Shown here piece by piece: positions 30,950 to 39,216 of a stretch of 60,053 nt of DNA (position 1 is the stretch's first letter; every line of letters begins with the position of its first letter). Location: NCBI GenBank assembly GCA_964584775.1, contig CAZPBC010000009.1, positions 1 to 60,053 of the forward strand. Reading direction: 5' to 3'. The notes under the pieces were generated by a model, which was not told where the DNA came from, made no database searches, and was given only the letters and a program-made list of their open reading frames with translations. The position numbers and the translations under genes were made by a program. Source of the DNA: CAZPBC01 sp964584775. GTDB lineage: Bacteria > Chlamydiota > Chlamydiia > Chlamydiales > SLFE01.

Positions 30950-32185
30950 TTACTGCAATTGGAAGCTTTCTTTAATGTGCCCTTTGCGGATCGCAAGAAG
31001 AGCGAGGGCGATGCTGATCGAGAGGTGGAAGAGTAGCGGGAAGCTTGTCAAGGTCCAGCTGTAGATAAAGACCACCGCTGCGATAGGAATGAGGAGCCAG
31101 CGGAGGTTACGGGCAGGTTCAGCGAAAGAGATCACAGAGATGAGGACCACAAGAGCGCCGAGGATGTGGTCGAGAGAGGCGATCAGGTAACTGAGCTGTA
31201 GGCGGGAGGAGTAGAACATCAGGACGAGGCCGACGAGTGCGGCAACGATCAGTGTGGGGGGGAAGCCGATGCCACGCATGGGGAAGATGGGGGAAGGTTC
31301 TTGGGTGATGTGGAGTGGCTCTTTGAGGCAGCTGGATCCTTTCACGAGGAGGGTATAGAGGCTCGGTGCTTTTTTGCGGTACATTTTGAGGAACTGGTAG
31401 GTCAAAACCATCTCGTCGACCGCAAAGGTGATCATAAAGAGCATCATGATCGCTGTCAGGAGGCACCAGAAGCACCAAGCGCCGACGATGAGCGGCTGCA
31501 GGATAATGAGGATGGTGCTCACAAGACCGACAGGAATGATCAGCATGCAGAAGAAGAGGACGAAGATCGGTTTTTTATGCCAGCGCTCTTCTCCTCCGTG
31601 GAGGGCCATGATGGTTTCGAGGGTGTAGGCCATCGCTCCCAGCCCCGCATCAGAGACGGGAAACTTCTTTGAAAGAGGGGAAGTGATGACGTCGATGGTG
31701 CCGTTGCCAAAGACGGGGTCGATCAGTTCGTGGAGGTAGCCCAGTTGGTAGGATGCCATGGTACGAGCGGTTAACCAGCAGAGAAGGGAGAGGGCGGCGA
31801 TCGGCACTCTCTCAGAGAGGCGTGAGGGGTTGTAGGACCAGCCCTTCGGCGTCGCATGAAGCGGGTGCGGAGCCTCTTCATGCCAAAGCATCGCCACAAA
31901 CATCACCACAAAGCCTGTCAGAGTGTCATTGAGGTAGCTTCCTCCGAGCTCGGCCCAGAAGGCGAGTGGTGCAAACTGTAACCAAAGGCCCACAAAGAAA
32001 AGAAGGTAGTCGGCTTTATGGTCTTCACGCCTTAAGCGAACAATCGCAATCACAATGATCAGTAGAGCTGAGACGATGTCCGAGACCTTCATCGCCACGC
32101 TGACGCCACTGAAGGTCCAGGTCGACGCGATCATCAACATCGCGACGAAGACAAGGAGTATGGAAGACCAGAACTTACTTCGCAT
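30950..32185 (-). CDS. SPW-repeat / VKOR-like polytopic membrane protein
   Basis: 411 residues, about 10-11 membrane segments. The N-terminal (1-105) and C-terminal (about 305-400) parts carry SPW-type paired helices (FFVGLWLQFAPLAFW; a matching VLMFYSSRLQL / ALVVLISVISFAEP region). The middle (125-265) resembles vitamin K epoxide reductase: DVITSPLSKKFPVSDAGLG matches the VKOR 'S-x-F-x-V-P-G' turn, and GAWCFWC (C238, C241) is the active-site CxxC in a helix. The two loop cysteines that usually shuttle electrons to VKOR are absent (the equivalent is NGTIDVITS). It overlaps the SDR gene upstream by 11 bp. Likely a membrane thiol or quinone oxidoreductase, or a repurposed relative. Confidence 0.65.
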   Translation of the reverse strand: MRSKFWSSILLVFVAMLMIASTWTFSGVSVAMKVSDIVSALLIIVIAIVRLRREDHKADYLLFFVGLWLQFAPLAFWAELGGSYLNDTLTGFVVMFVAMLWHEEAPHPLHATPKGWSYNPSRLSERVPIAALSLLCWLTARTMASYQLGYLHELIDPVFGNGTIDVITSPLSKKFPVSDAGLGAMAYTLETIMALHGGEERWHKKPIFVLFFCMLIIPVGLVSTILIILQPLIVGAWCFWCLLTAIMMLFMITFAVDEMVLTYQFLKMYRKKAPSLYTLLVKGSSCLKEPLHITQEPSPIFPMRGIGFPPTLIVAALVGLVLMFYSSRLQLSYLIASLDHILGALVVLISVISFAEPARNLRWLLIPIAAVVFIYSWTLTSFPLLFHLSISIALALLAIRKGHIKESFQLQ

Positions 32186-33260
32186 GAGATTGGATATGTT
32201 TTTTGAGGTGTGAACTCATTTCTAAACCATTTTCCTTATACCATTTGATGGGGTCTGACTTGAGCCAATCGCACATCACTGGAAGGGAGGTCTTGATATA
32301 GTGTTTCGGTGTCCATCCAAGTTTCTCTTTGGCAAGGGAGATATCCAGAGCGTAGTGGTCGTCGGCAAGGTCGATCATCCAGGGTTGGATGAAGTTATCA
32401 GAGATAAAGGGGAGGTGGTTTTCCACCCATGCGCCCTCTTTTGCCACCCACTTAGGGACTCGGAATACAGAGAAATCCTTGTGGTTGAGGATTTCTGAGA
32501 TCGTGTACTGGAGGTCCTTATAACTCATGGTTTGATCTTCACCAATGATTACAGGGAAGTAGGGAGGCAGGGAGTCTCTTTTTTCGATAGCTAGCTCGAA
32601 CGCGTCAACGAGATCTTCGAGGTGGAGGAAGGGGTTACCGTGAGAGGTGTCTCCAGGGAAGAGGTGGGCATTTAGTTCGTGCTCATAGATCCTTTGGATG
32701 TTGTGCGAGATCGGAATGGAGTGGCACAGGTCATCGTAGCAGCCAGCGATTCTCATGACGCAGGCGGGGATGTTCCCGTGGTTCTCCTGGATGACTTTTT
32801 CTGTTTTCACTTTCGACTTGGGGTAATCCCAGCGCGGTTCGACAGGCGAGTTCTCATTGATCGTTTCCCCTAGTTCACACGGCTTGTGAACGAGGAGAGT
32901 AGAAGAAAAGATAAACTGGTCAACGTTTGAGAAGCTTTGAAGCCCACGGAGAAGCCGCTCTGTTCCTTGCACAGTGATGACGTCGTAGAGTTCAGGCTTC
33001 TGGTTGGAGAAGGAGTAATACGCTGCGAGGTGGATCACGGGGCCGAGGTTGTCCCCAAAACGCTCTTTGACCTCGTTGAGGGCATCGTTCACACTCTCGT
33101 CTGAAGAGATATCCATGTTGATGTGAGTCATTGACTTCTCGTGAGGATGTTCGTGGCGGTCAAAACCCACGACTTCATACTCATCGGCAAAACGGTGGAC
33201 GCAGAGTTTTCCGATTCGGCCACTTGCTCCTGTAATGAGCATCACTTTCTTTTTAGACAT
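32175..33260 (-). CDS. NAD-dependent epimerase/dehydratase (extended SDR)
   Basis: 361 residues. N-terminal Rossmann motif LITGASGRIGKL, then DMDISSDE-like acidic turn, VIHLAAYYS, active-site SSTLLVH...YPKSKVKTE with the Y-x-x-x-K pair (YPKSK), and a C-terminal substrate domain (KLGWTPKHYIKTSLP) typical of sugar-nucleotide epimerases and reductases. GGAG precedes ATG 33260. First gene of a two-gene operon with the SPW/VKOR-like protein (11-bp overlap), so the substrate may be membrane-related rather than a sugar nucleotide. Divergent from the exported kinase-like gene. Confidence 0.8.
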   Translation of the reverse strand: MSKKKVMLITGASGRIGKLCVHRFADEYEVVGFDRHEHPHEKSMTHINMDISSDESVNDALNEVKERFGDNLGPVIHLAAYYSFSNQKPELYDVITVQGTERLLRGLQSFSNVDQFIFSSTLLVHKPCELGETINENSPVEPRWDYPKSKVKTEKVIQENHGNIPACVMRIAGCYDDLCHSIPISHNIQRIYEHELNAHLFPGDTSHGNPFLHLEDLVDAFELAIEKRDSLPPYFPVIIGEDQTMSYKDLQYTISEILNHKDFSVFRVPKWVAKEGAWVENHLPFISDNFIQPWMIDLADDHYALDISLAKEKLGWTPKHYIKTSLPVMCDWLKSDPIKWYKENGLEMSSHLKKHIQSHAK

Positions 33261-33318
33261 GAATCACTCCTCTTCGTTATATTCCAACTTAATTCCATCT
33301 ATATAAGAGGCCAGAGTA

Positions 33319-34485
33319 ATGATCAAATTGAATTACAAACAACTTGTATTCAGCGGTTTAATCCTATTTTTTTATCCATTGGCGGCGGAGCCGTTCTTTT
33401 CCGAGTATGAGGGCTTTATTGAGAGTATCCGTGAGGCAAAAGCGGTTGTCTATGAACTGGAAGATGGCGAGGAGTTTAGAACAGAGTGGCACCGACTGAG
33501 TGCAGAGCTAGCAAACTCGCTTCCCCGTTTGCAGACCCTCTTAGATCTTCAGAAAAAGATCGGCAATGTGAGGGAGTTGAGGACGATCGCAAATGGAAAT
33601 CATCTCGTTTTTAAGGCGCTTCTTAATGACCGTAAGATTCTTATTGTAAAGTGTTTTAAACCACATCAACTGCATGAATTTGTGGATGAAATTTGGGCTT
33701 ATGCCTTTTTTGATGGACGCATCCCCGCTCCCCAAATCTATCAGATTGGTCGGATTGGTACCCCAGAGGTTTGTTATATCGTTGAAGAGTACATTGAAGG
33801 GGTGGGTCTTTATGACCGGTACAAACGTTTTACTAAGATGGGGGGATACCCCAGGAAATGGGAGCTAGATCAGCTGCTTCTGATCACGAAGAAGTGGGGG
33901 GAGGCAATGGGTCGCCTTCAAAACCTCTCTGTGAAGAGCTCCATCCACGACTACCCCCGTGTTAAGGGGTCGATCCTGAAAATTGCAAAGGAGGCGTGTG
34001 CTCGGTTAGGCTCTCTTGGAGTCGAGGCTCTTGAAATTTTTGAAGAAGTCATCGAGGAAGGTGGGATTCTGTTGGGTGTTGGGCATGGCGACGCTCATCC
34101 TGTGAATATGCTGATTGTGGATAAAGAGATTGTGTTCATTGATCTCGAAAAGGCTGGGGCTCTCATCTCTCCAGAGGGGAGGGGGACAGGCCTTCTGCAC
34201 TTTGATTTTGCGTACGCTGCCTGTGTCTTCCAGCAGCTTTTGGTGGATGGACTCACCCAGGAGGAGAGGGAGCTATTGACTGAGGCGGTGAGAGAGGGTT
34301 TTTATCATGTTCGAGGTGAGGTACCTAACGAGCAGACACTTCTGTTTCATATCTTGGTCCGCCTTTTTAAGGATGCTCGTCACCACCCAGGGGGAGATCC
34401 GAACGCTGAACACCATAATACCTCTTTTAATCAGCTGAAGAGTCAAATTGCAGAAGTCGTATCTTGTCTAAAAGCGATCTTATAG
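33319..34485 (+). CDS. Exported APH-fold kinase-like protein
   Basis: 388 residues. Residues 1 to about 23 form a signal peptide or N-terminal anchor (basic start, LVFSGLILFFYPLAAEP). The rest matches the aminoglycoside-phosphotransferase/choline-kinase fold: K111 in ILIVKCF (ATP lysine), E124 in VDEIWAYAF, hinge region YIVEEYIEGVGLYDR, catalytic loop HGDAHPVNML (H256, D258, N263) and metal-binding DLE (D275). The key residues are all present, so an active kinase is plausible. Export of a small-molecule-type kinase is unusual. In chlamydiae a target might be a host lipid, sugar or protein; that is inference. No operon partner; tRNA-Ser follows 24 bp downstream. Confidence 0.72.
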   Translation: MIKLNYKQLVFSGLILFFYPLAAEPFFSEYEGFIESIREAKAVVYELEDGEEFRTEWHRLSAELANSLPRLQTLLDLQKKIGNVRELRTIANGNHLVFKALLNDRKILIVKCFKPHQLHEFVDEIWAYAFFDGRIPAPQIYQIGRIGTPEVCYIVEEYIEGVGLYDRYKRFTKMGGYPRKWELDQLLLITKKWGEAMGRLQNLSVKSSIHDYPRVKGSILKIAKEACARLGSLGVEALEIFEEVIEEGGILLGVGHGDAHPVNMLIVDKEIVFIDLEKAGALISPEGRGTGLLHFDFAYAACVFQQLLVDGLTQEERELLTEAVREGFYHVRGEVPNEQTLLFHILVRLFKDARHHPGGDPNAEHHNTSFNQLKSQIAEVVSCLKAIL

Positions 34486-34509
34486 GTTAGAATCATTCTC
34501 TTTCTAAAC

Positions 34510-34596
34510 GGAAAGATGGCCGAGTGGCTGAAGGCGCGTCCCTGCTAAGGACGTATGCGGGTGACCGTATCGAGGGTTCGAATCCCTCTCTTTCCG
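34510..34596 (+). tRNA. tRNA-Ser (anticodon GCT)
   Basis: A complete 87-nt type II tRNA. The acceptor stem GGAAAGA (34510-34516) pairs with TCTTTCC (34589-34595), with discriminator G. The anticodon loop CTGCTAA has GCT at 34544-34546. A long variable arm (ATGCGGGTGACCGTAT region) and the T arm GAGGGTTCGAATCCCTC are present. CCA is not encoded. A T-rich run follows at 34597-34604. Confidence 0.96.
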
Positions 34597-34693
34597 TTCT
34601 TTTTCTTGAATCCTCCTCAAATTTTTTTTGCCCTCAGATTGTGAAAATTTGCAATGTAACTGCAAATTATACAGGAGAACTGCAGCTCGTTCC

Positions 34694-35554
34694 TTACTTT
34701 GTGGGGATCGGTGGTGGATTTCCAGCGAGCTTTTTTGGGACGAGGACCGCGATGAGGTAAGTCGCTCCTGCAAGGAGAGCGATGGTTGCACCTGTTGGCC
34801 AGTCAAGATGGAAGGAGAGGACCGTTCCCCCCGTTGTAAGAAGGGCGCTGATGCCGATGGCAGTGATCATGACCATCGAGAGTCGATTGGTGAATAGAGC
34901 GCTCACTGCAGCGGGGATCGTCAGAAGCGTCATGACAAGAACAATTCCGACGATTTGAATGAGTAGGACAATCGAGATGGCGATGAGAGCCAGCAAGAGA
35001 AGATAGAGATTCGTGACATGGATGCCTTGGAGTTTTGCTTGTTCTTCATCGTAGCAGATGATCAAGAAGCGTTTGTGTAGAAGTGTCACCGTTACTATCA
35101 CAAAGAGGTCAAGAATGAGTAAAAAGACGAGGTCTTGGGGAGTCACCCAGAGGATGTTTCCAATAAGAAAACTCATGAGTTCTACATTGAAGCCAGGCGT
35201 CTGAGAGATAAACAAAATTCCTGCAGCCATTCCAACCGACCAGACGGCAGCGATGACGGTATCTTCACGTTCGTTTGCAAAGAGATGGATCCAACCAATG
35301 AGAAGGCTGGAGAGGACGCCTGCAATCAAGGCGCCGAATAGGGGAGAGAGAAAAGTGATCCCGTGTACGCGGTCGAGCCAAATAAAAAGACCGATCCCAC
35401 CTAGGATTGAGTGGGCAATACTTCCCGAAATAAAAACGATCCGTTTTACAACCACATAGGAGCCAATGATCCCACTCACAACAGAAGCAAGGAGTCCGGC
35501 TGTGAGGGCATAAATCAACAGAGGGTTTGTAAAAAGAGCGTTCCAAAAAGTCAT
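34694..35554 (-). CDS. Zn/Mn ABC importer permease (ABC-3 family)
   Basis: 286 residues with about eight membrane helices and the ABC-3 pattern of ZnuB/MntB/TroC permeases: SGIIGSYVVVKRIVFISGSIAHSILGGIG-type SGSIAHSILGGIG near residue 40, KLQGIHV around 175, and LTIPAAVSALFTNRL around 215. Stop of the ATPase gene and start of this one share a base (TAATG), giving tight coupling. Third gene of the substrate-binding protein-ATPase-permease operon. Confidence 0.88.
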   Translation of the reverse strand: MTFWNALFTNPLLIYALTAGLLASVVSGIIGSYVVVKRIVFISGSIAHSILGGIGLFIWLDRVHGITFLSPLFGALIAGVLSSLLIGWIHLFANEREDTVIAAVWSVGMAAGILFISQTPGFNVELMSFLIGNILWVTPQDLVFLLILDLFVIVTVTLLHKRFLIICYDEEQAKLQGIHVTNLYLLLLALIAISIVLLIQIVGIVLVMTLLTIPAAVSALFTNRLSMVMITAIGISALLTTGGTVLSFHLDWPTGATIALLAGATYLIAVLVPKKLAGNPPPIPTK

Positions 35555-36279
35555 TAATGTCCTTCCGGTTGAATAAGGGGTGTATGATAAAGGCCATAAA
35601 TAAAATGTTCGCAGACTTGAGAGGGCTCTAAAAGTGTGACGCCTTTTTGAACTACAGCCACTTTGGTCGCATCCTCCACCGCTGTTTTTAAATCGTGCGA
35701 AACTAAAACAATCGTGAGCTCTTCTTTCAACTTTCGAAGGAGTGCATAGATGTCTTGGGCATTTTCTGCATCGACACTCGCTGTGGGCTCATCAAGGATA
35801 AGAAGCTTGGGTTTGGAAGCGAGGGCACGGGCAATGAGGGCGCGCTGTGCTTGTCCAGACGAGAGAGTACTGAAAGGTTGGTCGATAAAGTCGCTTAATC
35901 GCACGGTTTCGAGTGCCTCCTCCACTGCTTCGACATCTTCTTGGCGGTAGCGCCCCCACCAGGGAAGAAACTTGAGTCGTCCAGAAAGGGCAATTTCTCG
36001 CACTGTGATAGGAAAAGCGCGGTCGATCTCGAGTGTTTGCGGAACGTAAGCAATTTCATTGAAAGCGTGAGAGGGTGATTTTCCAAAAAGTTCGATCGAT
36101 CCAGAGGTGGGAGTGAGGAGCCCAACCATGAGCTTAATGAGAGTGCTCTTTCCTCCCCCGTTTGGTCCTACAACCGTGAAGAACTCCTGTTCATTCACCG
36201 TGAACGAGACCTGTCTAAAGGAAAAGTAGGATCCGTAGGAGAAGGAAACCTCTTTGAATTCTACAGCGGGTGTTGTCAC
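35554..36279 (-). CDS. Zn/Mn ABC importer ATPase
   Basis: 241 residues. Walker A GPNGGGKST, Q-loop YVPQTLEID, signature LSSGQAQRALIARAL, Walker B LLILDEPTASVD and H-loop LVSHD. The sequence matches the ZnuC/MntB-type ATPases of metal importers. The start overlaps the binding-protein stop as ATGA, and the end overlaps the permease start. Confidence 0.9.
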   Translation of the reverse strand: MTTPAVEFKEVSFSYGSYFSFRQVSFTVNEQEFFTVVGPNGGGKSTLIKLMVGLLTPTSGSIELFGKSPSHAFNEIAYVPQTLEIDRAFPITVREIALSGRLKFLPWWGRYRQEDVEAVEEALETVRLSDFIDQPFSTLSSGQAQRALIARALASKPKLLILDEPTASVDAENAQDIYALLRKLKEELTIVLVSHDLKTAVEDATKVAVVQKGVTLLEPSQVCEHFIYGLYHTPLIQPEGH

Positions 36280-37100
36280 TCTTTTCCAAGCTCCTTTGAA
36301 ACAGTTTCAATCGAGTCTAAAAAAGATGCGGAATAGGGATCCACTTCAACCACTTTCAGATTGAGTTGTTTTGCGAGGATCTCAGCCCCTTTGTTATTGA
36401 ACTGCGGTTGAGTAAAGACCACCGCCACTTGATGTTCTTTCACTCTCCTCAAAAGACGGGTGATCTCTCTAGGGGAGGGTTCGCGACCCTCGTGCTCTAC
36501 GGAAAGCTGTGTCAAACCATACCTCTTTGCGAAGTAGGAGAAGGAGGGGTGAGAGACGAGAAAAGTTTTTTTGGAGGAGGAGCTCAAGTTGCGGCGGATT
36601 TGTTGATCGAGGAGGGTGAGCTGAGCGAGTAAAGAGGCTTCTCGTTGACGGATCTCGGGGCAACTTTCAGGAAAGAGTTGGCAGAGGGCTGCTCCCATCG
36701 TTTTCACTTGAGTCTTCAAAATGATCGGGTCGAGCCAGAAGTGGAGATCGCTCGTGCAGTGGCCATGGCTGCAGGTTCCCCCCATCAGCTCCACCCCTTG
36801 CTTCAGGTCGACGGTCTGGAGCTTTGGATTGTGGTTTTTAAGGGTCTTTTCGAGTTTTTTTTCAAAATGCTCCCCGACTTGGAACCAAATTTGGGCTCCG
36901 AGGGTGGCATCGACCTGCCTAGGTGTGGGCTCGAAGGTGTGCATGTCTGCCCCAGCAGGCACGACGCTGACCACCTCAACCTGATCACCGACCAGTTCAC
37001 GGGCGAGCTGAGCGTAAGGTGGGATGGTGACCATGACCGACGGTTTCTCGCCGCATAGAAAGATAGGAAGGAAAAAAAGAAGAATTTTTAATAGTTTCAC
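36276..37100 (-). CDS. Zn/Mn-binding periplasmic protein (TroA/ZnuA family)
   Basis: About 275 residues from GTG 37100, which gives a proper signal peptide (KLLKILLFFLPIFLCGEKPS); a longer frame to 37172 would place a polar stretch before it. Cluster A-I binding protein with metal ligands visible: DMHTFEPTP, LHFWLDP, SHPSFSYFA and EVDPYSA. The flexible loop near residue 105-110 (CSHGHC) is short, with two His and two Cys, unlike the long His-rich loop of classic ZnuA. Zinc versus manganese is therefore not decided. First gene of the importer operon. Confidence 0.86.
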   Translation of the reverse strand: MKLLKILLFFLPIFLCGEKPSVMVTIPPYAQLARELVGDQVEVVSVVPAGADMHTFEPTPRQVDATLGAQIWFQVGEHFEKKLEKTLKNHNPKLQTVDLKQGVELMGGTCSHGHCTSDLHFWLDPIILKTQVKTMGAALCQLFPESCPEIRQREASLLAQLTLLDQQIRRNLSSSSKKTFLVSHPSFSYFAKRYGLTQLSVEHEGREPSPREITRLLRRVKEHQVAVVFTQPQFNNKGAEILAKQLNLKVVEVDPYSASFLDSIETVSKELGKE

Positions 37101-37171
37101 GGATAAATTGTACTCGATTTTAATGCTCAACCGCAAGGGGATAATGGGGATAGCCTGTAAGGACAGGGGCA

Positions 37172-37200
37172 TTGACTTTTTGGGGTTTAGGCGATAGAAT
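37172..37200 (+). promoter_or_regulatory. Strong sigma70-type promoter for rseP
   Basis: -35 TTGACT (37172-37177), 17-bp spacer, -10 TAGAAT (37195-37200). The predicted start near 37207 gives a leader of about 100 nt, which would contain the whole short repeat copy at 37213-37275 as an RNA hairpin before the rseP ribosome site (GAGG, just ahead of ATG 37306). Confidence 0.75.
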
Positions 37201-37212
37201 CACCCCTTATTA

Positions 37213-37275
37213 TACCCTAGATAGTTCATGAGCACGCAAGTAAGCTCTCATAAGCCTTCATGAAAGATCCGGGAT
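37213..37275. repeat. Shortened copy C of the dispersed palindromic repeat
   Basis: A left terminus (CCCTAGATAGTTCATGAG) and an inverted right terminus (TTCATGAAAGATCCGGG) face each other across about 27 bp. Compared with copies A and B the ~110-bp middle is missing. It lies inside the predicted rseP leader and ends 30 nt before ATG 37306, almost the same distance as copy A from its downstream gene. Confidence 0.65.
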
Positions 37276-37305
37276 AGTTATTTTTATCTCCTGACCTGAG
37301 GTACC

Positions 37306-39216
37306 ATGATCGATACATCTTTTTACGTCCTTTTGAGCATTCTTGCGCTAGGCTTCTTAATTTTTATTCACGAGCTGGGACATTACTATGCTGCCCGCTG
37401 GATGGGAATGAAGGTCGATGCATTCGGCATCGGGTTTGGAAAGGCCATCTACTCTTGGACACGTGATGGTGTTGAGTGGCGCCTCAACTGGCTTCCCTTT
37501 GGTGGATATGTCAAAATTGCGGGGATGGAGCTGAGTAAGGATGAGGATCCTGATAAGGTTCCTGGTGGTTTTTACTCTAAAACACCTCTACAGCGGATTT
37601 TTGTCTCTTTTGCAGGGCCCTTTGTGAACCTCGCTTTCGCGCTTCTCGTCTTCACTGTGATTTGGATGGCGGGGGGACGTGAAAAGCCCTTTTCACAGCT
37701 GACGAATGTCGTGGGTTGGGTCGATCCCAAGTCTGAGCTTTTTGCTGAAGGGGTTCGACCGGGCGACGAGGTCCTCTCTTATAATGGACATGCCTTTCGT
37801 GGTGTCGCAGATCACATGACAGGGCCGATGATGGCTGGCGACTCTTTGACCGTCGAGGGAATTTCTCAAAAGGGGGGTAAACCTTTTGAGTTCACGATCA
37901 AACCCTATCCACATCCTGCAGCACTCCAGCAAGGTTTGATGACTTCGGGAATCCTTCAACCTGCCAGCTTTGTCATCACAGGTGACCTTTCTTCAAAGGT
38001 CGGTCCTGGTGGGATCCAGAAGGGGGACCGCATTGTTTGGATCAATGGGGAAAAAATTTATTCCATGTACCAGCTGAGAGGGGCTCTGAACAGTGACCGC
38101 GTCCTTCTCACTGTCAAGAGAGGAGACAAGCTCCTACAGCGCCGCGTTCCTCGAGTTTCGGTGAATGAGCTTTTGCTCAACACGGAGACACGTGAGGAGC
38201 TGACCGACTGGCAGTTTGATGCAAAGTTGTCAGGGAAAAAACTAAGAACTCTCACCTTCCTTCCCTATAACCTCGACCACGATGGGATTATAGAGGGGCG
38301 GATTCCTGTTGTTGATCAGGAGTTGGAAGTAGAGTTTTTTCCTAAAGTGGTTGCAGGTGCGACGGACGAACCCCTTCAAGCAGGGGATCGTATCGTGGCG
38401 ATCAGCGGTTCAAAAATCGCTAACTCAAGCGAGCTTTTCTCGAAACTTCAAACACAAATGGCAAATGTCATTGTGAAGCGTGGTACAGAGCAGGAGAAAG
38501 TGCTTTCACTTCAAGAAGAGCAAGCGCACTTCCTTAAAGCTTTTGAGAATCCCGATCTACAAAAATTGATCCAGTCGGTGGGTTCAAATGAATCCCTCCA
38601 TCAACTGGGAAGCTATGTTCTCCTGGGGCCGATCGAGCCCAAAACACAGCAGGCTCTTCACCAAAATACACCAGAGTCGAAAACGGCCTACTTGAGTCAG
38701 TTGGTGGAAAAGCAAAAAGAGATTGAAGCGATTGAAAACCCAGAGATGAGAGAAAAAGCCCTGGCACAGTTCCATCAAAGCCAAGAGCAACTCTACCTGG
38801 GGATTTCTGTGACCGATGCACAGGCTCGGTACAACCCGGGTCCTTTCCAACAGTTTGGGGACCTGACGAAAGAGATCTACCGCTCACTCAAAGCGCTCTT
38901 TACAGGCACACTGAGCCCTAAGTGGCTCTCTGGTCCTCCAGGAATTGTTCAAGCGGTTCAATCGAGCCTCAAAGTGAGCTACGTCGAAGCACTCTTTTGG
39001 CTAGGTCTCATCAGCTTGAATTTAGGGTACTTGAATCTGCTTCCTATTCCGGTCCTTGACGGGGGCTATATCTGCATCTTCCTTTTTGAAATGGTGTCGA
39101 AAAAACGCGTCCGCCCTGAGTACTTGGAGAAGTTGATCCTCCCCTTTGTCCTTATCTTGATCGGCTTCCTCATCTATGCAAGCTATAACGACCTGATTAG
39201 AATTTTGGGAACTTAA
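37306..39216 (+). CDS. rseP: Site-2 intramembrane metalloprotease RseP
   Basis: 636 residues. N-terminal helix with the zinc motif HELGH (IFIHELGHYYAARWMG); the membrane loop FGIGFGKAIYSW with LPFGGYVKIAGM; central periplasmic part with two PDZ domains (about 125-220 and 225-310, with further inserted sequence to ~500); C-terminal LNLLPIPVLDGGYI carrying the Asp zinc ligand; final helix FVLILIGFLIYASY. The length exceeds the E. coli enzyme (450) and agrees with the long chlamydial form. It cleaves anti-sigma factors or signal-peptide remnants in the inner membrane; the target here is unknown. Promoter at 37172-37200. Convergent with the next gene with a 20-bp overlap. Confidence 0.93.
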   Translation: MIDTSFYVLLSILALGFLIFIHELGHYYAARWMGMKVDAFGIGFGKAIYSWTRDGVEWRLNWLPFGGYVKIAGMELSKDEDPDKVPGGFYSKTPLQRIFVSFAGPFVNLAFALLVFTVIWMAGGREKPFSQLTNVVGWVDPKSELFAEGVRPGDEVLSYNGHAFRGVADHMTGPMMAGDSLTVEGISQKGGKPFEFTIKPYPHPAALQQGLMTSGILQPASFVITGDLSSKVGPGGIQKGDRIVWINGEKIYSMYQLRGALNSDRVLLTVKRGDKLLQRRVPRVSVNELLLNTETREELTDWQFDAKLSGKKLRTLTFLPYNLDHDGIIEGRIPVVDQELEVEFFPKVVAGATDEPLQAGDRIVAISGSKIANSSELFSKLQTQMANVIVKRGTEQEKVLSLQEEQAHFLKAFENPDLQKLIQSVGSNESLHQLGSYVLLGPIEPKTQQALHQNTPESKTAYLSQLVEKQKEIEAIENPEMREKALAQFHQSQEQLYLGISVTDAQARYNPGPFQQFGDLTKEIYRSLKALFTGTLSPKWLSGPPGIVQAVQSSLKVSYVEALFWLGLISLNLGYLNLLPIPVLDGGYICIFLFEMVSKKRVRPEYLEKLILPFVLILIGFLIYASYNDLIRILGT

